In this document: piece after piece, positions 34,229 through 46,490 of the stretch
Layout: each line of letters starts with the position of its first letter
How positions within the stretch are numbered: the first letter of the stretch is position 1
Assembly: GCA_030765065.1 (NCBI GenBank)
Contig: CM060984.1
Span: 106,497,488 to 106,561,487 of the forward strand
DNA: 64,000 nt
From: Deroplatys truncata
Taxonomy: Eukaryota; Arthropoda; Insecta; Mantodea; Mantidae
Direction: 5' to 3'
Position numbers and translations under genes: made by a program
The notes under the pieces: model-generated
Told to the model about the DNA's origin: nothing
Seen by the model: the letters and a program-made list of their open reading frames with translations, nothing else
Database searches by the model: none

Positions 34229-35778
34229 GTATTTACTTTCTCTACCACGTATAGAAAGGACAGGAAAAGATTAACACGCCTTCCCTGGACAAACTGCATT
34301 TGTTACCGTTTCTAGGGTACTCATGATGTCATGACTTCATTTTATTGGCTGGTGGTGTCACCTTGTAGGTACTATCACGCCTTGTGCTGTGTATCGTACC
34401 AATAAGTGCACCTGTGCTGATTATAGGTGAGGAATGGCGACCTCTCTCAACTAGAAAAGAGAAGGAGAGGGAACTTATGTCTCATTTTAATATGCCGGCC
34501 CTCCTAGCCGTGGTCGCTGGAGTGTTTAGCTGGAATACAGTTCCTGTATAACTGGAAAACGTTAAGCAATAGACGAAAACATACTACACAAGAAATGTAG
34601 ATCTCTTTAAACACACAACTTATTTCAAATAACGTTTCTCTGGCATCAGCCATTTCCATGATATCCGTTATTAATGGTTCCAATTGTTTTTTCAAGTCCT
34701 TTGACATTCAGTTGTTTATCGCGATTGCACGCATGAAATTTTAAGACCAGTACATGGGGCCAGTTCTTAAACATTTTACCGTTGTGTTCCCTTTGTATGT
34801 ATAACCAAATTGTAATGTGACTATTTCTGCAAAGTTAATTTGGATAAAAATGAAGTAGATCGAAAAATAATTTTTGTACGAATAGTTTGCAGGAGAGAAA
34901 AACAAAGGATTTTGGCTATAAATAGTAATGTGAATGTAACAAATTTCTATTTCCTTTACTACGTACAGAAAGTAGTGGAAGTATTACATTCCAACCAAAA
35001 ATTCGACACCGTTATTTCACCGAAAATACATGTTTTGAGGTGCACTGAATACAAATATGACATTTTTGGAAACATTTCCGAGTGCGTGCCTGTCTTTGAA
35101 CAGCATAACTCAAAAACGAAAAGTAGGAAAAATACCAAACTTGGTATTCCAAGGATGCGACACGAAAATTTTCAAGAAAATTCCCCACCCCAGATACTCT
35201 TTACATGGAACAATTTTTGAAAGTTTTGATTTTTTCAAAACTGCCTCTGACGATTTTGATTAAAATATCATATGTTTAAGATATTTTTATGGCAAATGAA
35301 ATGTATATCTTGAATTTTCTGCCCCCAAAAGCCCTCTTCATTCTGAATGACTTTCGCATAACTGGTAAACCATAAGAGATATACAAACTTTTTTACTACA
35401 CTACTATATATATATATATACATATTATATTTTCTTTCTTTTCGAGTGGACCATTTCCAAGATATTCTCTGTTAATTGTTTAAATTTTCCAATAGTTATA
35501 GTTTTGCTCAAATGGGAATTCGTTATTGTTTTATTTATTTATTTATTTTATGTCCTAGACATGCAAAGAGATTGGAATGCTTCACATAGCAACCAGGTCT
35601 TAAAAGATTTGACTATCACTTAAAGCCTACCATGTTCCCCTTGCCCTATAAGAAAATTAGCAATAAGATAGTTTCTGCAAATGTTTATCTCGATTAACAT
35701 GAAATAGAGAATAAGCGTTTGTAAAATACTTTCCACAATAGTAGAGAAAGTCATGTGAGTGAAACAAATAAGATATTT
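34229..35778 (+). mobile_element. Family B, two tandem copies
   Basis: 34229-34950 begins TTTACTTTCTCTACCACGTA, then contains ~270 bp of unrelated GC-richer sequence (34265-34535), then the B2 second half. 34951-35535 is a second body without a long TG tract, followed by one terminal unit (35536-35778) starting at TTTATTTATTTATTTA and ending GTAGAGAAAGTCATGTGAGT. Confidence 0.75.
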
Positions 35779-36030
35779 TACATTTGGAAACGGACAAAAT
35801 GTCTTTATGATTTTTATCCAAATTACATTAGCTGTATATGCTACTACTTTTTCCGAACACGGGCGATGCAACTAATATATTTGTTTGATTTTTGCTTTGA
35901 TTTTGTTTTATTTCCTTTTTGTTGGTTATTGTATATTTCGTTGTTTACAGTCGCTGAAAAAATCTGACTATCACTGTTTAGTTTCTGTTTCTCTGTATAG
36001 GAATATCTGTCACACCCATAAACAAAAAGA
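35779..36030. other. No recognisable feature
   Basis: T-rich spacer between two oppositely oriented B copies; the long frames here are compositional. Confidence 0.4.
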
Positions 36031-37550
36031 AAAAAAATCTGTTGTGTTATATCCATATGACTTTCTCTACCTTCTGTTACTTATTATTGGGTGTTTTCCT
36101 ATCTACTTCATTTTATTCGAAATAAACCTTCCTGGAAATAGCTGCATTACAAATCTAGTTATAGACACAAAGGGAGTAGCGACAGTCATATGTTTCAGAA
36201 CGGGCCGCTCTTTGCTGGCCTTAAAATTGCGTATGCTTTCCATGAAATCGCGAGAAACAATTTAAAGTTAACAGGAATTTAAAATAACGACAAAGTTTTG
36301 AAACAATCGAACGATTAATAAGGGATATCTCGGAAATCGCTAGTGCCACAAAGAAGTTATTTGAAATAAATTGCGTGTTTTAGAGAGATTTAAACTCTTT
36401 CGTGTGGTACGCTTTCCTTTATCGCTTCATGTTGTGCCAAATTGACCCTCCCCGGAGAAATCTACTTTAGGCAACTGGGCTGTACCAAAGGAAGGCTGAC
36501 ATGTACGGGAACGGAAGTGAAACGACTATGGTAGTGGCTCTCAAGCAGACGATAACAAGAAGAAGAAGAAGAAAGGGCGCAGTTATTTTGAGTCACGCAG
36601 TACGTCAGGCGATTGTGGTCGTCGACTGCGCAGGCGCCGGATCAGTTCCAGCTTGCTTCAATGTGCTGTCCACAAGGCTGATTAGTCTTTCTTCGACGGC
36701 GAGCTAGGTTACGAGGAAAACAAGAGGATATCGTTTAGATAGAAGGCATTCAGGACGGTATTTCTAAATTCATTTTTGGCTTAACGTATTCAAAATTCTC
36801 TGTAGTAATTCTTCACTGGAGAAGATTGATCGTCTGAACTTAAGACTTATTGCTGTTAATTTAGAAATATATCGGTAAATATGAGAACAGGAAGCAATTC
36901 TGCAATTATTGTAATTTAATTTAAAGCATTGAAGCCGTAAAGAATGGGAACGAATAAGGGTTTGTAAATTGTAATTATTTATGTTATTGAAGTGTGAGTT
37001 TATTAAATGGAAGAAATTCCGCTTGTTAATTAATTTATAGAATATATTTTTAAGTAGGAATCTGCCATTATTCCTAATTTAATACACTTTCTCTTGGGTT
37101 AAAACTTCACGTTTCAATGTTTACCAGTTATGATGATTATGTAAAGTTCCTTCCGAATAAAGAGGACTTCGCAAGTTATTCCCAGAATATTCAAGATATA
37201 TATTTTATTTGTCAAATAAATATCTTTCAAACATGATATTTTAACAAAATTATTAGAGCCACTTTTCAGAAAACAAAAAACTTTGAAACATATTGTAGTT
37301 TGGAGTGCGGTATTTTCTTGAAAATCTCCGTGTCGTATCTTTGATATTTATACGGCATTTCGTTTTTGTGTTATGTTGTTCACAGACATAAACAAACACA
37401 TACACAATCGCACACACGCGGAAATTTTTCTAAATTTTTTCTGTGGATTTTGGAGGCCTCAAATCATATAGTTCCGGTGAAATCTCGATAACAAATGTTT
37501 CCTTGAAATGCAATACCTTCCCTATCCGCTATGTGCGTGATTGAAAAAGT
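36031..37550 (-). mobile_element. Family B2 element, interrupted by a ~675-bp insertion
   Basis: Minus-strand B2: the 3' end at 36031 (AAAAAAATCTGTTGTGTTAT) reads inward to about 36433, and the body resumes at about 37109 (TGTTTACCAGTTATGATGAT) and ends near 37550 (TTGAAAAAGTAAGG, the complement of the element start). The join points share a near-repeat CTTCATGTT / CTTCACGTT, compatible with a target duplication. Confidence 0.7.
36434..37108. other. Unidentified insertion with a GC-rich, promoter-like core
   Basis: Interrupts the B2 copy. 36490-36720 is GC- and CpG-richer than nearly all of the window, has an AAGAAGAAGAAGAAG run (36551-36571) and TGCGCAGGCGCC (36627-36638), one central mismatch and one edge mismatch from the NRF1 palindrome. 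A 68-codon frame (36501-36707) crosses it with no known domain. It might be a retroposed promoter or exon, or part of a transposon; not identified. Confidence 0.35.
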
Positions 37551-38245
37551 AAGGAAGTTCTTCAAATTGGTTAATGCCACAAAAATTTCACATTGTGTTT
37601 AAACGAAATTACATTTCTTATGTGATAAGTGTGTATTTCTTATGGTCCACTGCAGTAATTGTGCTTGCTGGCTTTGCCCTAACCATCTCGAATTTGATAG
37701 AATTATCCGCACAACATTTCTCTTCCTACTAATGATATTTGCAAGCTGTTTTATTCCTCGAGATTTACTTTACACCACCTACAGACAAAACCGTGAGTAT
37801 TGGGCGCGGTAGAATGACAGAAAGCTTTGGAACCCTTATGGAGCACAAATGTTACCACGTCGGTCTACACATGTGCATTGAACAGACTCTCTACTACATA
37901 ATCAGACAGGGCTGTCCACAGGAAACAGTACATTTTCAATAGGTTATTAAGAGATTTATAATGTATTTACACCAATATAGTTTATAGATCCCTTTTTTCC
38001 AAGCAAGTATGTTTCTTAACACATAAACACAAACCAGTGGAGGAGTTCTGGCGTGTGCAGAGCCTTGTAGCTGTCCAACTCGCAATGCGCCGTGGAACAG
38101 ACCGCCATTCCCTTGTTCCAGACAGAAGAAAAATATCCAAGTGATAAAACAATGACATGAAACGGTTCTGTAAACAATGCGAAGCATTAGGGACATGAAA
38201 TGACAGTTCGATGCCAGAAAATTTTTTCTGCCCCTGATTTTTACC
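37551..38245. other. No recognisable gene
   Basis: 37780-38140 is GC-richer with overlapping frames on both strands (67-115 codons, the minus one partly running into family B); no motif recognised. Confidence 0.35.
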
Positions 38246-38985
38246 TTCTCTACTATACATAGTGAGTAGAGGAAGCATTCGATGCCAAGATTTCACCGGA
38301 AATACACGTTTTGAGGCCCCCTGAATCACAATAAAGCAATTTTAGATACATAACTCAAAAGCCAAAAGTCAGATAAATACCAAACTTCAAATTTCAGTTT
38401 TGTATCTTCCAAGGATGCGACACGAAGATTTTCAAGAAAATCCCTCCACCCCATACGCTGCTTTACGTGGAAAATTTTTCGAACATTTTTATATTCTCAA
38501 AAATGGCTCTAATGATTTTATTTAAAATACCATATTTTAAATATTTTCGTGATAAATAAAACGTATATCTTGAATTTTCTGGAAATGTTCCCAAAAGTCC
38601 ACTTCATTCTGAATGACATTTGCTTAACTGGTAAACCGTAAGAGATAAGCAAAGTTTTACTGCATAAAAAATGCAGTTCCCGGTAAAAGACACAATTTAT
38701 GCCATACATATACTTTTGTTCTGTGTCGAGTGAAGCATTTCCCGATATTCCTTGTTATTTGTTTGAATTTTTCAATGCTTACACTTTTTCTCAAACGGGA
38801 ATTTGTTATTGTTCTTGTTTTTTTTAATGTCCCGGACATTCAAAGAGAATGGAATGCTCGGCATAGCAACCAGCTCTTAAAAGATTTGACTATCGCTTAA
38901 AGCCTACCACATTCTCCATGCACCTGCAAGAAAATTACAATAAGCTACTCTCTATTAACATGAAGTAAATGAAGAATAATTTTTT
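38246..38985 (+). mobile_element. Family B element with truncated terminal unit
   Basis: Body 38246-38818 lacks the TG tract (the join is at AGATACATAACTCAAAAGCC, 38345). The terminal unit begins GTCCCGGACATTCAAAGAGA and breaks off at about 38985, where a transposase remnant begins. Confidence 0.75.
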
Positions 38986-39383
38986 TTATGTAGAGGTCGT
39001 CCCAAAAACAAAGTATTTTCACGACGACTCCACAATACTGAAGCACAATTCGGAAGAGATTGAGACCGTTAAATAAGAAATTGTTCAGAACGTAACGAGG
39101 ACCTTCTGCGAACGTCTTCAGCAATGCCTCGCCAATGATGGAAACCATTTGCATGAAGTACTTTTTAAGAAAGCCTCGGAACAGATCATAGGCCTACACT
39201 TTGGAAAGGGAAGAAGCTTTTTAAGAAATAAAATTGTGCTTGTATTTTAAGAAATATAGTTGTGTTTGTGTTTTTCAGTAATGGCAATGTTTGTAGAACG
39301 TTATGCAAGTTATATTGCTGTAAACATATGCTAAACCTCTTAATAGCCAATTTAAAATATATTAGTTCCTGTGGGTCATCCTG
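38986..39383 (+). pseudogene. Tc1/mariner-like (DDE_3) transposon 3' remnant
   Basis: Plus-strand frame around 39040-39165 reads EIVQNVTRTFCERLQQCLAN followed by DGNH, matching the C-terminal end of IS630/Tc1/mariner-type transposases. About 200 bp on, the sequence ends GGGTCATCCTG then TA (39384-39385), the complement of a terminal CAGGATGACCC, which resembles the CAGGATGTATC end of the element at 62774. The 5' part is missing; its left edge coincides with the break in the family B unit. Confidence 0.6.
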
Positions 39384-39399
39384 TACATACTTTATAACC

Positions 39400-39684
39400 A
39401 GGCATAGGGTATTCTTAAGCAATTGGCTTCAAGTTATCCACATGCAAACCGAAAATGCAAAATAACAGAGGTCAAGGGTTAATGACAGGCATGTAAAAAA
39501 CCGAGTGCTGTTTTGCAAACGCCAAAAGACTGTACGAGGAATGGGGATGTTTTTTTATCTGCAACCTCCCTGTCTATAGTCCAGTGACGGCTCAAACTTA
39601 ATTCCTTGCTGCTTGCTTTAATTCTTAAAACTTCCAGTGCCTGGTTATCTCTCTGTTACTTAATACGTTGAAAGAACTACTGAT
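39400..39684 (+). mobile_element. 3' part of a family S3 SINE
   Basis: Shares CGCCAAAAGACTGTACGAGG, GGGATGTTTTTTTATCTGC and GTGACGGCTCAA with 59170-59330, the 3' part of the tRNA-headed SINE at 58926. The head is missing here. Confidence 0.5.
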
Positions 39685-40105
39685 TTTTACTTTCTATTAA
39701 GTGTTGCATTTCACCCAAAAATTATATATCGAGATTTCACCGAAAATACACAATTTGGCGCTCCCTAATCCAAAAAAGTCAATTTTAGAAAAACGTCCGC
39801 ATGTGTGTATGAATAGCAGAACAGACGTTTACGAAAATTCGATTAAATATCTAACTTAGTCTAATTTCAGTATCTTCCAAGGATAAGACAAAGATTTTCA
39901 AGAAAATTCTCCACACCACACCATCCGTTATATGGAAAAATTACGTTATTTTTTGCATGAGAAATCAAATGCATATCTTGGATTTTCGGGGAATATCCTG
40001 TAAAGTCCTCTACATTCAGAAGAAATTTTGTATAATCTTGTATACCGGTAAACGTTAAGGGATTGATGAAAACATACTGCAGAAACATGAAATCTCTTTA
40101 AAACA

Positions 40106-40109
<4 letters not shown>
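39685..40109 (+). mobile_element. Family B fragment
   Basis: Starts TTTTTACTTTCTATTAAGTG, contains GATTTCACCGAAAATACACA and a body deletion, ends at CTCTTTAAAACACACTA where a TA tract takes over. Confidence 0.65.

Positions 40110-40162
<53 letters not shown>
40109..40162. repeat. TA dinucleotide tract
   Basis: About 27 TA repeats grown at the internal break of a family B copy. Confidence 0.95.
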
Positions 40163-40163
<1 letters not shown>

Positions 40164-40545
40164 TTACTTACCGGGTGAGTCGTCTTAGCCTGCGGATTGA
40201 GAAGCTATGCAGTCCTGGCGTTGTACAGTGCAGTAGTGAAGGTCACAGGTTCAAATACTGCCACTTGAAGTACTTTTTATGTTTAGTAAATTTAACGAGA
40301 ACTGATAGTTTGGCATGGAAGTGTCGTTTCACTTAATTAGTTTGATTATGTGAATCTCATTTAAACACAAATTGTTACTTGTTAGAATAGACTTTAAAAA
40401 ACACCATAAATAAATAAATAAGTACAAGAAATAAATAAGGAACTCATTTATTCGCAGACATGGTTTGAACTTCCAATCTTCAACATGACTTTCCAGCGTG
40501 TTAATCATTGCACTACTAGAGCACGTTAACAACGAGCACCACCAT
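40163..40545. mobile_element. Two possible tRNA-like SINE scraps
   Basis: 40240-40262 has a plus-strand B-box-like GGTTCAAATACTG. 40455-40530, minus strand, has TAGTGCAATGATTAAC (A-box-like) and AGTTCAAACCAT (B-box-like). Neither folds as a tRNA and no target repeats were found. Confidence 0.35.
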
Positions 40546-40904
40546 AACCCTACTCAGCGGGCTGGTGAATGCGGTGTCAGCACCTTTATTTCGCATCGTC
40601 TAAAATTAAGGGTTGCCTAGCTGCCAATCCACAGAATGAGAAGACTCACTATACATATATATACACACATACAGAGTACATACAAATACACACACACAGT
40701 ACATTTGCAGCTTCTTTGTATGCTACAAAATATGAAACAGCCCATTCTTCCCCAAATGTCCTACAACTTCTTGTGGAATGCATCTTGTAATTGCATTAAG
40801 CGATGTCCCACCACTTGATTAGAACATTGCTTGTGTGTTGCAAACAACAAACGAGAAGGGGAGGAGTGAAGGTCACTTGACACGCGGGGTCAAAACTGCC
40901 CATA
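40546..40904. other. No recognisable feature
   Basis: Includes a short CA/TA-rich patch (40650-40700). Nothing else. Confidence 0.45.
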
Positions 40905-41342
40905 CCTGGTCTATGAAATGCTATTCTTAATGACTTTTGTGTAATTATTAGTAAATCGTAAGATATAGATAAAGTTGTGCTATACAAAAATATAGATTTA
41001 GTTAAAGCACACAATTTATGATAAATCAATTTTTTGTAGCCTTAGCCGTTTACAGGATATTCTTAGTTATTGGCTTGTATTTTCATATACTTATAATTTT
41101 TCAAGTGCTAAGTCGCTATTTGTTTGTTTTTTCTATCCTCGTCGTACAAAGATCATGGAATTTCAAAGACGTCACATAGTGATCCGCTTTTTAAAAATCT
41201 GACTATCGCCATAGCCTACAACTAATGTGAAATGAAGGTTTGCCTCTATTAAAAAGTATAGACAGAAGAATAAGGTTTTGTAAGAAGTTTGTAGAAGAAT
41301 GAATAGAGAAAACCGTATGAATGCAACATATCTGATTTTTAA
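40905..41342 (+). mobile_element. Family B 3' half
   Basis: Starts within the body (AATGACTTTTGTGTAATTAT) and keeps an eroded terminal unit (CTGACTATCGCCATAGCCTA) and end (AATAGAGAAAACCGTATGAA, 41301). Confidence 0.65.
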
Positions 41343-41894
41343 TTCTTATTTACGATACAGTTAAGCACAACAGTTTGACATTTGCAGTCTCAAACTGTCT
41401 AAACACACAGGATTTTAATCCTTACTATTATTTCGAAACGCAAATAATATTGAGGAGTTTGTCTCGTTGGCGAAACACTTTAAGGTTATCGACCTCACTT
41501 CGTGCTGAAGAGCTTGGTGATATGAAAGACACTTCCACGGCATACCGGAACATCTGGCTGAGGCGAAGAGGACTTCTATTGATTCCCAGTAGGAAGTAAA
41601 TCACTTTACGTGCCGAGAAGCCAAGCGTTTGGTCCGAAAAGCGGATGACGTCATATCCGCCAGCTATTCGACATCCCAGGGAGCAAATCCTCATGTTCCG
41701 GAAACAGCAATACCTTATGCTGTCAGATTTCTTCCTATAAAATGTAGTTACAATTTTTAAGATGGAGTTTACTAACGTTTGGTGTAACGTGCGAATCGGC
41801 TTCAAACCCAATTGCCGGCAGCAGTCTTCCGATCCGAAAATTATGCGTGTGAGTAAGATTCACTGATTACCTGATATAACGTTGTTGATTTCTC
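41343..41894. other. Unidentified moderately GC-rich stretch
   Basis: 41450-41830 is GC-richer and holds a 127-codon minus frame (41428-41811) and a 74-codon plus frame. A TGACGTCA-like CRE palindrome lies at 41646-41653. No domain recognised; coding is not supported. Confidence 0.35.
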
Positions 41895-42190
41895 TAGCAC
41901 TTACCTGTAGTAGGCAAAGGAATATACTTAATTAAAATATTTGGTACCGAGATTTCATCGAATACGTATACTTGTGTGCATAAAATGTGGCCCATAATGG
42001 AACGAAGCTGATGTTGGTACTCACAAAACCTTGCTCCGCCCCCTAACAGCGTGACCACCTCCGTTTTTCAAGCATAATGTAGCCACTGGATTGGCAGTGT
42101 ACTTTACCTCCCCCAAAGTATGGCCCAACTGCAGAAGTGTAACATCACAATTTAAACCTGTAGCACAAATAATATGGTGAATTGTTGTCA
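41895..42190 (-). mobile_element. Family C fragment next to a short family B start
   Basis: 41928-41965 is a B start (AAATATTTGGTACCGAGATT). It joins at about 41970 to a C end (GTGTGCATAAAATGTGGCCC), then the CACCTCC and CCAAAGTATGGCCC parts of C. Confidence 0.55.
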
Positions 42191-42980
42191 GAAAAGTGTT
42201 TATACTTGTTTAATTATTCTAAATAAGGCAGAAGAAGAAATTACAGATAAAAAATAAAAAAGTTAAAAACAGAGTGAATGAAATCTCCTAAAGAAATTCT
42301 ATTACCTAATTAGTGTAAACAACTTTAGTTAAGTAATGTTAAAGTAATATCACATATATTTATGGCGGATATTAGAAATTTACATTCCTTATAGCTAAAT
42401 TTCATATATATTAGATATAAGAAACAAATGCCAACAGAAAACAAGGTTCCACCCTTTGCAAGGGAGGACAAATTAACATAATAATTTTTTCTCAAGATGG
42501 CCAAGAGGTGAAAAGATGCCACATATCAAATATTTAGTAACTGTTATATTTCAAAGACGTCGTCTTAATGAACGACAAAAAGTTAGTAAAATACCTAAGG
42601 TATTGGTGTAATTAACAATTACTACAAGTAAAAACAGGCTGTCAAAAGTGAAGTTGGTACATTCCCCGTAAAACTACATAAAAATCGATGTATTATTTGT
42701 TATAAAATAGAATTTCATCCATTGTTATTGAAAATAGTTAATGATTGTTTATATAAATCATTAATATGAGTTTGAATATATACGTAATATTTTCATCTAT
42801 AAATAGTTGATTGAGAAAAAATGCTTTGAGAGAAAAATACCTTGCTTTATCATTGTAGCCAACCAATATACCTAACTTGCACATTAGCACTTTAGTTGCA
42901 TTGGTTTGCCGCATATGGAATTCAGAATCTATAAAAACCGAAGGTAACGAACTCTGAGAAAGAGAACTCATCCGGGAAAA
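42191..42980. other. No recognisable feature
   Basis: Very AT-rich spacer with short frames only. Confidence 0.5.
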
Positions 42981-43690
42981 TGATGTAACAAAACCGTTGC
43001 CATGTTGGTACATGAATGTAGACAAAGATCAACATTGGAGCTACAAAATGAAATAAAAACTAGGTGGGATAAGGAAACATATATTTTGGAATTAGGTATA
43101 AAACAGAGGACTGTAATAGCATGGCTTAGGTTGGGAGGGTGGAAAGCTCGCAAGATTGTTGATGACGATGGCAGGAGGATTTGCCCATTATGCGGGGAAC
43201 AAGAAGACAGGACGTATATTTTGGCAGCATGCGTGCAGACGATGGGTATTAGGAAAAAACTATTACCGGAAGTATTTTTGGCTTCCAACAGACCGAGGAC
43301 AGCATGCTGGGACATGATTCTAAACAGCCAAAACTGGCCAAGCTTGGGCACATACTTAATGGAAGTACGTGTACTAAGAGATAAGGTGTTTATGTAAATT
43401 TTCTTTAAACATATGTGATGCTTGAGTACTTGTGCGCGACTGTGTGTGTGTGTGTGTGTGTTTGAGTATGTGATTCAGAGTGTTTTTTTCAATTTTATAT
43501 GTATGTATATAGTGCGGTGATTATAAAAAAAATAGTTGTTTTTCTGGTTGATACTGCAAGTCACGTATACAGACCAGGTATTTTTCTAGAGAGCATGTAC
43601 GGTCTTATGACCCATGTGACTGTGTTATGCAATTAATGTAATACTAAATACTTAATAAATACCACCACTACCACTACATAGAACCCGCTG
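42981..43690 (+). pseudogene. LINE ORF2 C-terminal fragment with 3' end
   Basis: An open frame at 43002-43397 gives WLRLGGWKARKI (about residues 41-52), then CPLCGEQEDRTYIL and AAC (about 62-78), the Cys-rich knuckle that ends LINE ORF2 proteins, and stops naturally after DKVFM. The 3' UTR (43398-43690) carries a TG tract (43440-43462) and ends TACTTAATAAATACCACCAC plus TAC repeats, the same 3' end as the 5'-inverted insertion at 28728-29395, so both come from one LINE family. It is 5'-truncated at about 42981. The frame has no stop in 131 codons, so it is fairly young. Confidence 0.8.
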
Positions 43691-43849
43691 CAGCGTCCGG
43701 AGGACCATGACCAACGCGGCCGGGATCCTAGGGAAATCCTTTCCATTGCAAACCTTACACTTTTATGCTGCACTACCGTTTTCTTATTGCCGTTTAGTAG
43801 CAGCAAAAACTTAAAAAGCCGTCAGCATATAATATCGTGTTCATTTATT
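43691..43849. other. Short spacer
   Basis: Nothing recognised. Confidence 0.4.
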
Positions 43850-44370
43850 GTCCATTCATTTTAAAATATTTATTAAAACTATTTATCCAATATCAGATGG
43901 CATCATCAATATATAAAAATACGTTGGTGACATATAATAGGCGACATTGAATATCCTTGTTGAACTCCTTGATTTATTTGTATATTACGGGAACTAACGT
44001 GATGTATTATGTCTGCTTTTATAGTTGTTCCTATGTACATTTCCTTTCTTCTTACTACTCCTTTCATTGTCATTATGTCTCTAGTAAGTACAACTGAACA
44101 CATTCGAAACCTTTCTCATAATCCATAAACAGTAAATATGTTTCTAATTTGTGTTCTCGTCTCTTTTCTATCAACTGTTGTGAAGCATGTATACAACCTA
44201 TGCAATACCTTCCTTTACTAAATCCACTTTGATTTTCGGAGATTAAAGAATCCATTATAATATATAAACGTCGTCCTATTATTTTGGCAAATATTTTATA
44301 CGTATAATAAACTCGTGCCCCTGTAGTTTTTGCGCTGTATCTAAACGTATAAATATGCATCGTAGGGTCG
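43850..44370 (-). pseudogene. LINE reverse transcriptase fragment
   Basis: Minus-strand translation from about 44310 down gives, in order, YKIFAKIIGRRL, ENQSGFSKGR, the QQLIEKRREHKLET helix, LLFMDYEKGFECV (the first catalytic Asp motif), then after a deletion INQGVQQGYSMSPI and YIDDAI near 43910 (in the position of the second catalytic motif). A stretch between the FECV and SRNIQ motifs is shortened and frameshifted, so it is dead. This is a non-LTR reverse transcriptase of a different, older LINE than 42981-43690; the two lie tail to tail. Confidence 0.8.
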
Positions 44371-44690
44371 GGAAACAAAAGTGACGGAAAGATTCAGATA
44401 ATAGAAGTAATACTATCCTTATTGTTATTTGTGACATTATCCCCACTCACCACTCAGTCATTTGCGATTTTTATACGTATAAACCGTCCTCTTATATTCA
44501 CACTATGCTGGTCTAAATCAATGCTTTCCAAATTGGATGTCCCTGAAACATGGGAGTGTCGCGTAGCAGTATATAATCTGTCGCGAGAATCTTCCTTCGT
44601 TTGTCAGGATTTTCTTGTTACTTTTGTTTCTAAAACACACGCGCGCACGCACACACCTTTCTTCCCTTAAGACACACAAGAAAAAAATCT
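44371..44690. other. No recognisable feature
   Basis: Spacer ending in an ACGCGC/ACAC-rich patch at 44632-44656 just before the B cluster. Confidence 0.4.
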
Positions 44691-46319
44691 GATGTGTTAC
44701 ACTCACATGACTTTCTCTACTCTTGTACAAACTATTTATACAAACGCTTATTCTCCATCTACTTCATGTTAATCGAGATAAACATTTGCAGAGTCTATCT
44801 TATTGCTAATTTTCTTGTAGATGTAAGGGGAATATATATATTTACAAGGGCAATTTGGAAATACAGTAGCCTTTAAGCACATACATATCTCTTAATAGCT
44901 GGTTGCTAGGTGCAGCACCATTCCCTTTCCCACAGATTAATACTCTTTGCATATACAAGACAAAAAAAATCTGATGTGTTACATTCACATGACTTTCTCT
45001 ACTCTTGTACAAACTATTTTTACAGACGCTTATTCTCCATATGCTTCATGTTAATCGAGATATCCAGATGTCAATCTTACTGCTAATTTTCCTGTAGATG
45101 CAAGGGGAATATGGTAGGATTTAAGCGATAGTCAAGTATTTTAAGCGCTGGTTGCTATGTGGCGCATTCCATTCTCTTTGCATGTCCAGGAAATAAAAAA
45201 AATGAATAACCAATTTGAGAAAAAGTATAAGTATTGGAAAATTTAAGGGAATAACAAGCAATATCTCGAAAACGGTTCACTCAACGAAACACATGCATAT
45301 AACATAAACTGTGTATTTTAACGCGATCTACATTTTTTGTGTAGTAACATTTTGTATATCTCTTGTGGTTTACCAGTTATGCAAAAATCGTTCAGAATGA
45401 AGAACACTTTTGGAGACATTCCCAGAAAATTCGAGATATACATTTCATTTGTCATAAAAATACCTTAAACATATGATATTTTAAATAAAATCGTTAGAGC
45501 CATTTTTGAGAAAATTAAAATTTTCGAAAAATGTTCCATGCAAAGGGTAGTCTGGGGTGGGGGGATTTTCTTGAAAACCTTCGTGTCGCATCCCTGGAAG
45601 ATACTGAACATAAATACCAAGTTTGGTGTTTATTCGACTGTTCGTTTCTGAGTTATGCTGTTCACAGACAGACACACACACAGACACACAGACAGACACA
45701 CACACACACGTACATGTTTCCAAAAATGCGTTTTTTGAATTCAGGGGGTCTCAAAACATGTATTTCCGGTGAAATCTCGGTATCGAATTTTTTGGTGGAA
45801 TACAATACTTCCCCTACTTACTATACGTTGTAGAGAAAGTAAAAATGAATAACGAATTCCTATTTGAGAAAATAAGTATTGAAAAATTTAAGGGAATAAC
45901 AAGCAATATCTCGAAAATGGTTCGCTCAACCAAAAAAATGTATATGACATAAATTGTGTATTTTAACGCGATCTACATTTTTTTGTGTAGTAACATTTTG
46001 TCTATCTCTTATGGTTTACCAGTTATGCAAAAGTCGTTCACAATGAAGAATACTTTTGGAGACATTCCCAGGAAATACAAGATATACATCTTATTTGTCA
46101 TAAAAATATCTTAAACATATGTTATTTTAATTAAAATCGTTAGAGCCATTTTTGAGAAAATTAAAAGTTTCGAAAAATGTTCCATGTAAAGGGTAATCTG
46201 GGGTGGGGGATTTTCTTGAAAACCTTCGTGTCGTCGCATCCCTGGAAGATACTGAACCTAAATACCAAGTTTGGTGTTTATTCGACTGTTCGTTTCTGAG
46301 TTATGCTGTTCACAGACAG

Positions 46320-46353
<34 letters not shown>

Positions 46354-46490
46354 ACACACGGGCATGTATCCAAAAATGCATTTTTGGATTCAGGGGGTCT
46401 CAACACATGTATTTCCGGTGAAATCTCGAATTTTTGGGTGGAATACAACACTTCCCCTACTTACTATACGTAGTAGAGAAAGTAAAAATG
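44691..46490 (-). mobile_element. Family B tandem cluster, minus strand
   Basis: In plus coordinates: two terminal units (44691-44960 and 44965-45195), body 45196-45843, then a second body 45844-46490 without its own terminal unit. The CA tracts at 45668-45708 and 46316-46358 sit at the same internal point as the TG tracts in plus-strand copies. This mirrors the 23.4-26.6 kb cluster: bodies in tandem, multiplied terminal units at the 3' side. Confidence 0.85.

Noticed and set aside
41428-41811. 127-codon minus frame as an exon
   Set aside because: No domain recognised, no supporting splice or promoter context, and an overlapping plus frame of similar quality.
42968-43351. 127-codon minus frame
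   Set aside because: Antisense shadow of the LINE ORF2 fragment, which carries the recognisable Cys motif on the plus strand.
45531-45833. A ~90-100 residue frame (KGSLGW...LGGLKTCISGEISVSNF type) that recurs at 8528, 25136, 46203 and 57435
   Set aside because: It is the minus-strand reading of family B, includes the CA tract read as TH repeats, varies with tract length and has no start or stop conserved in a coding manner. Recurrence reflects repeat copies, not a gene.
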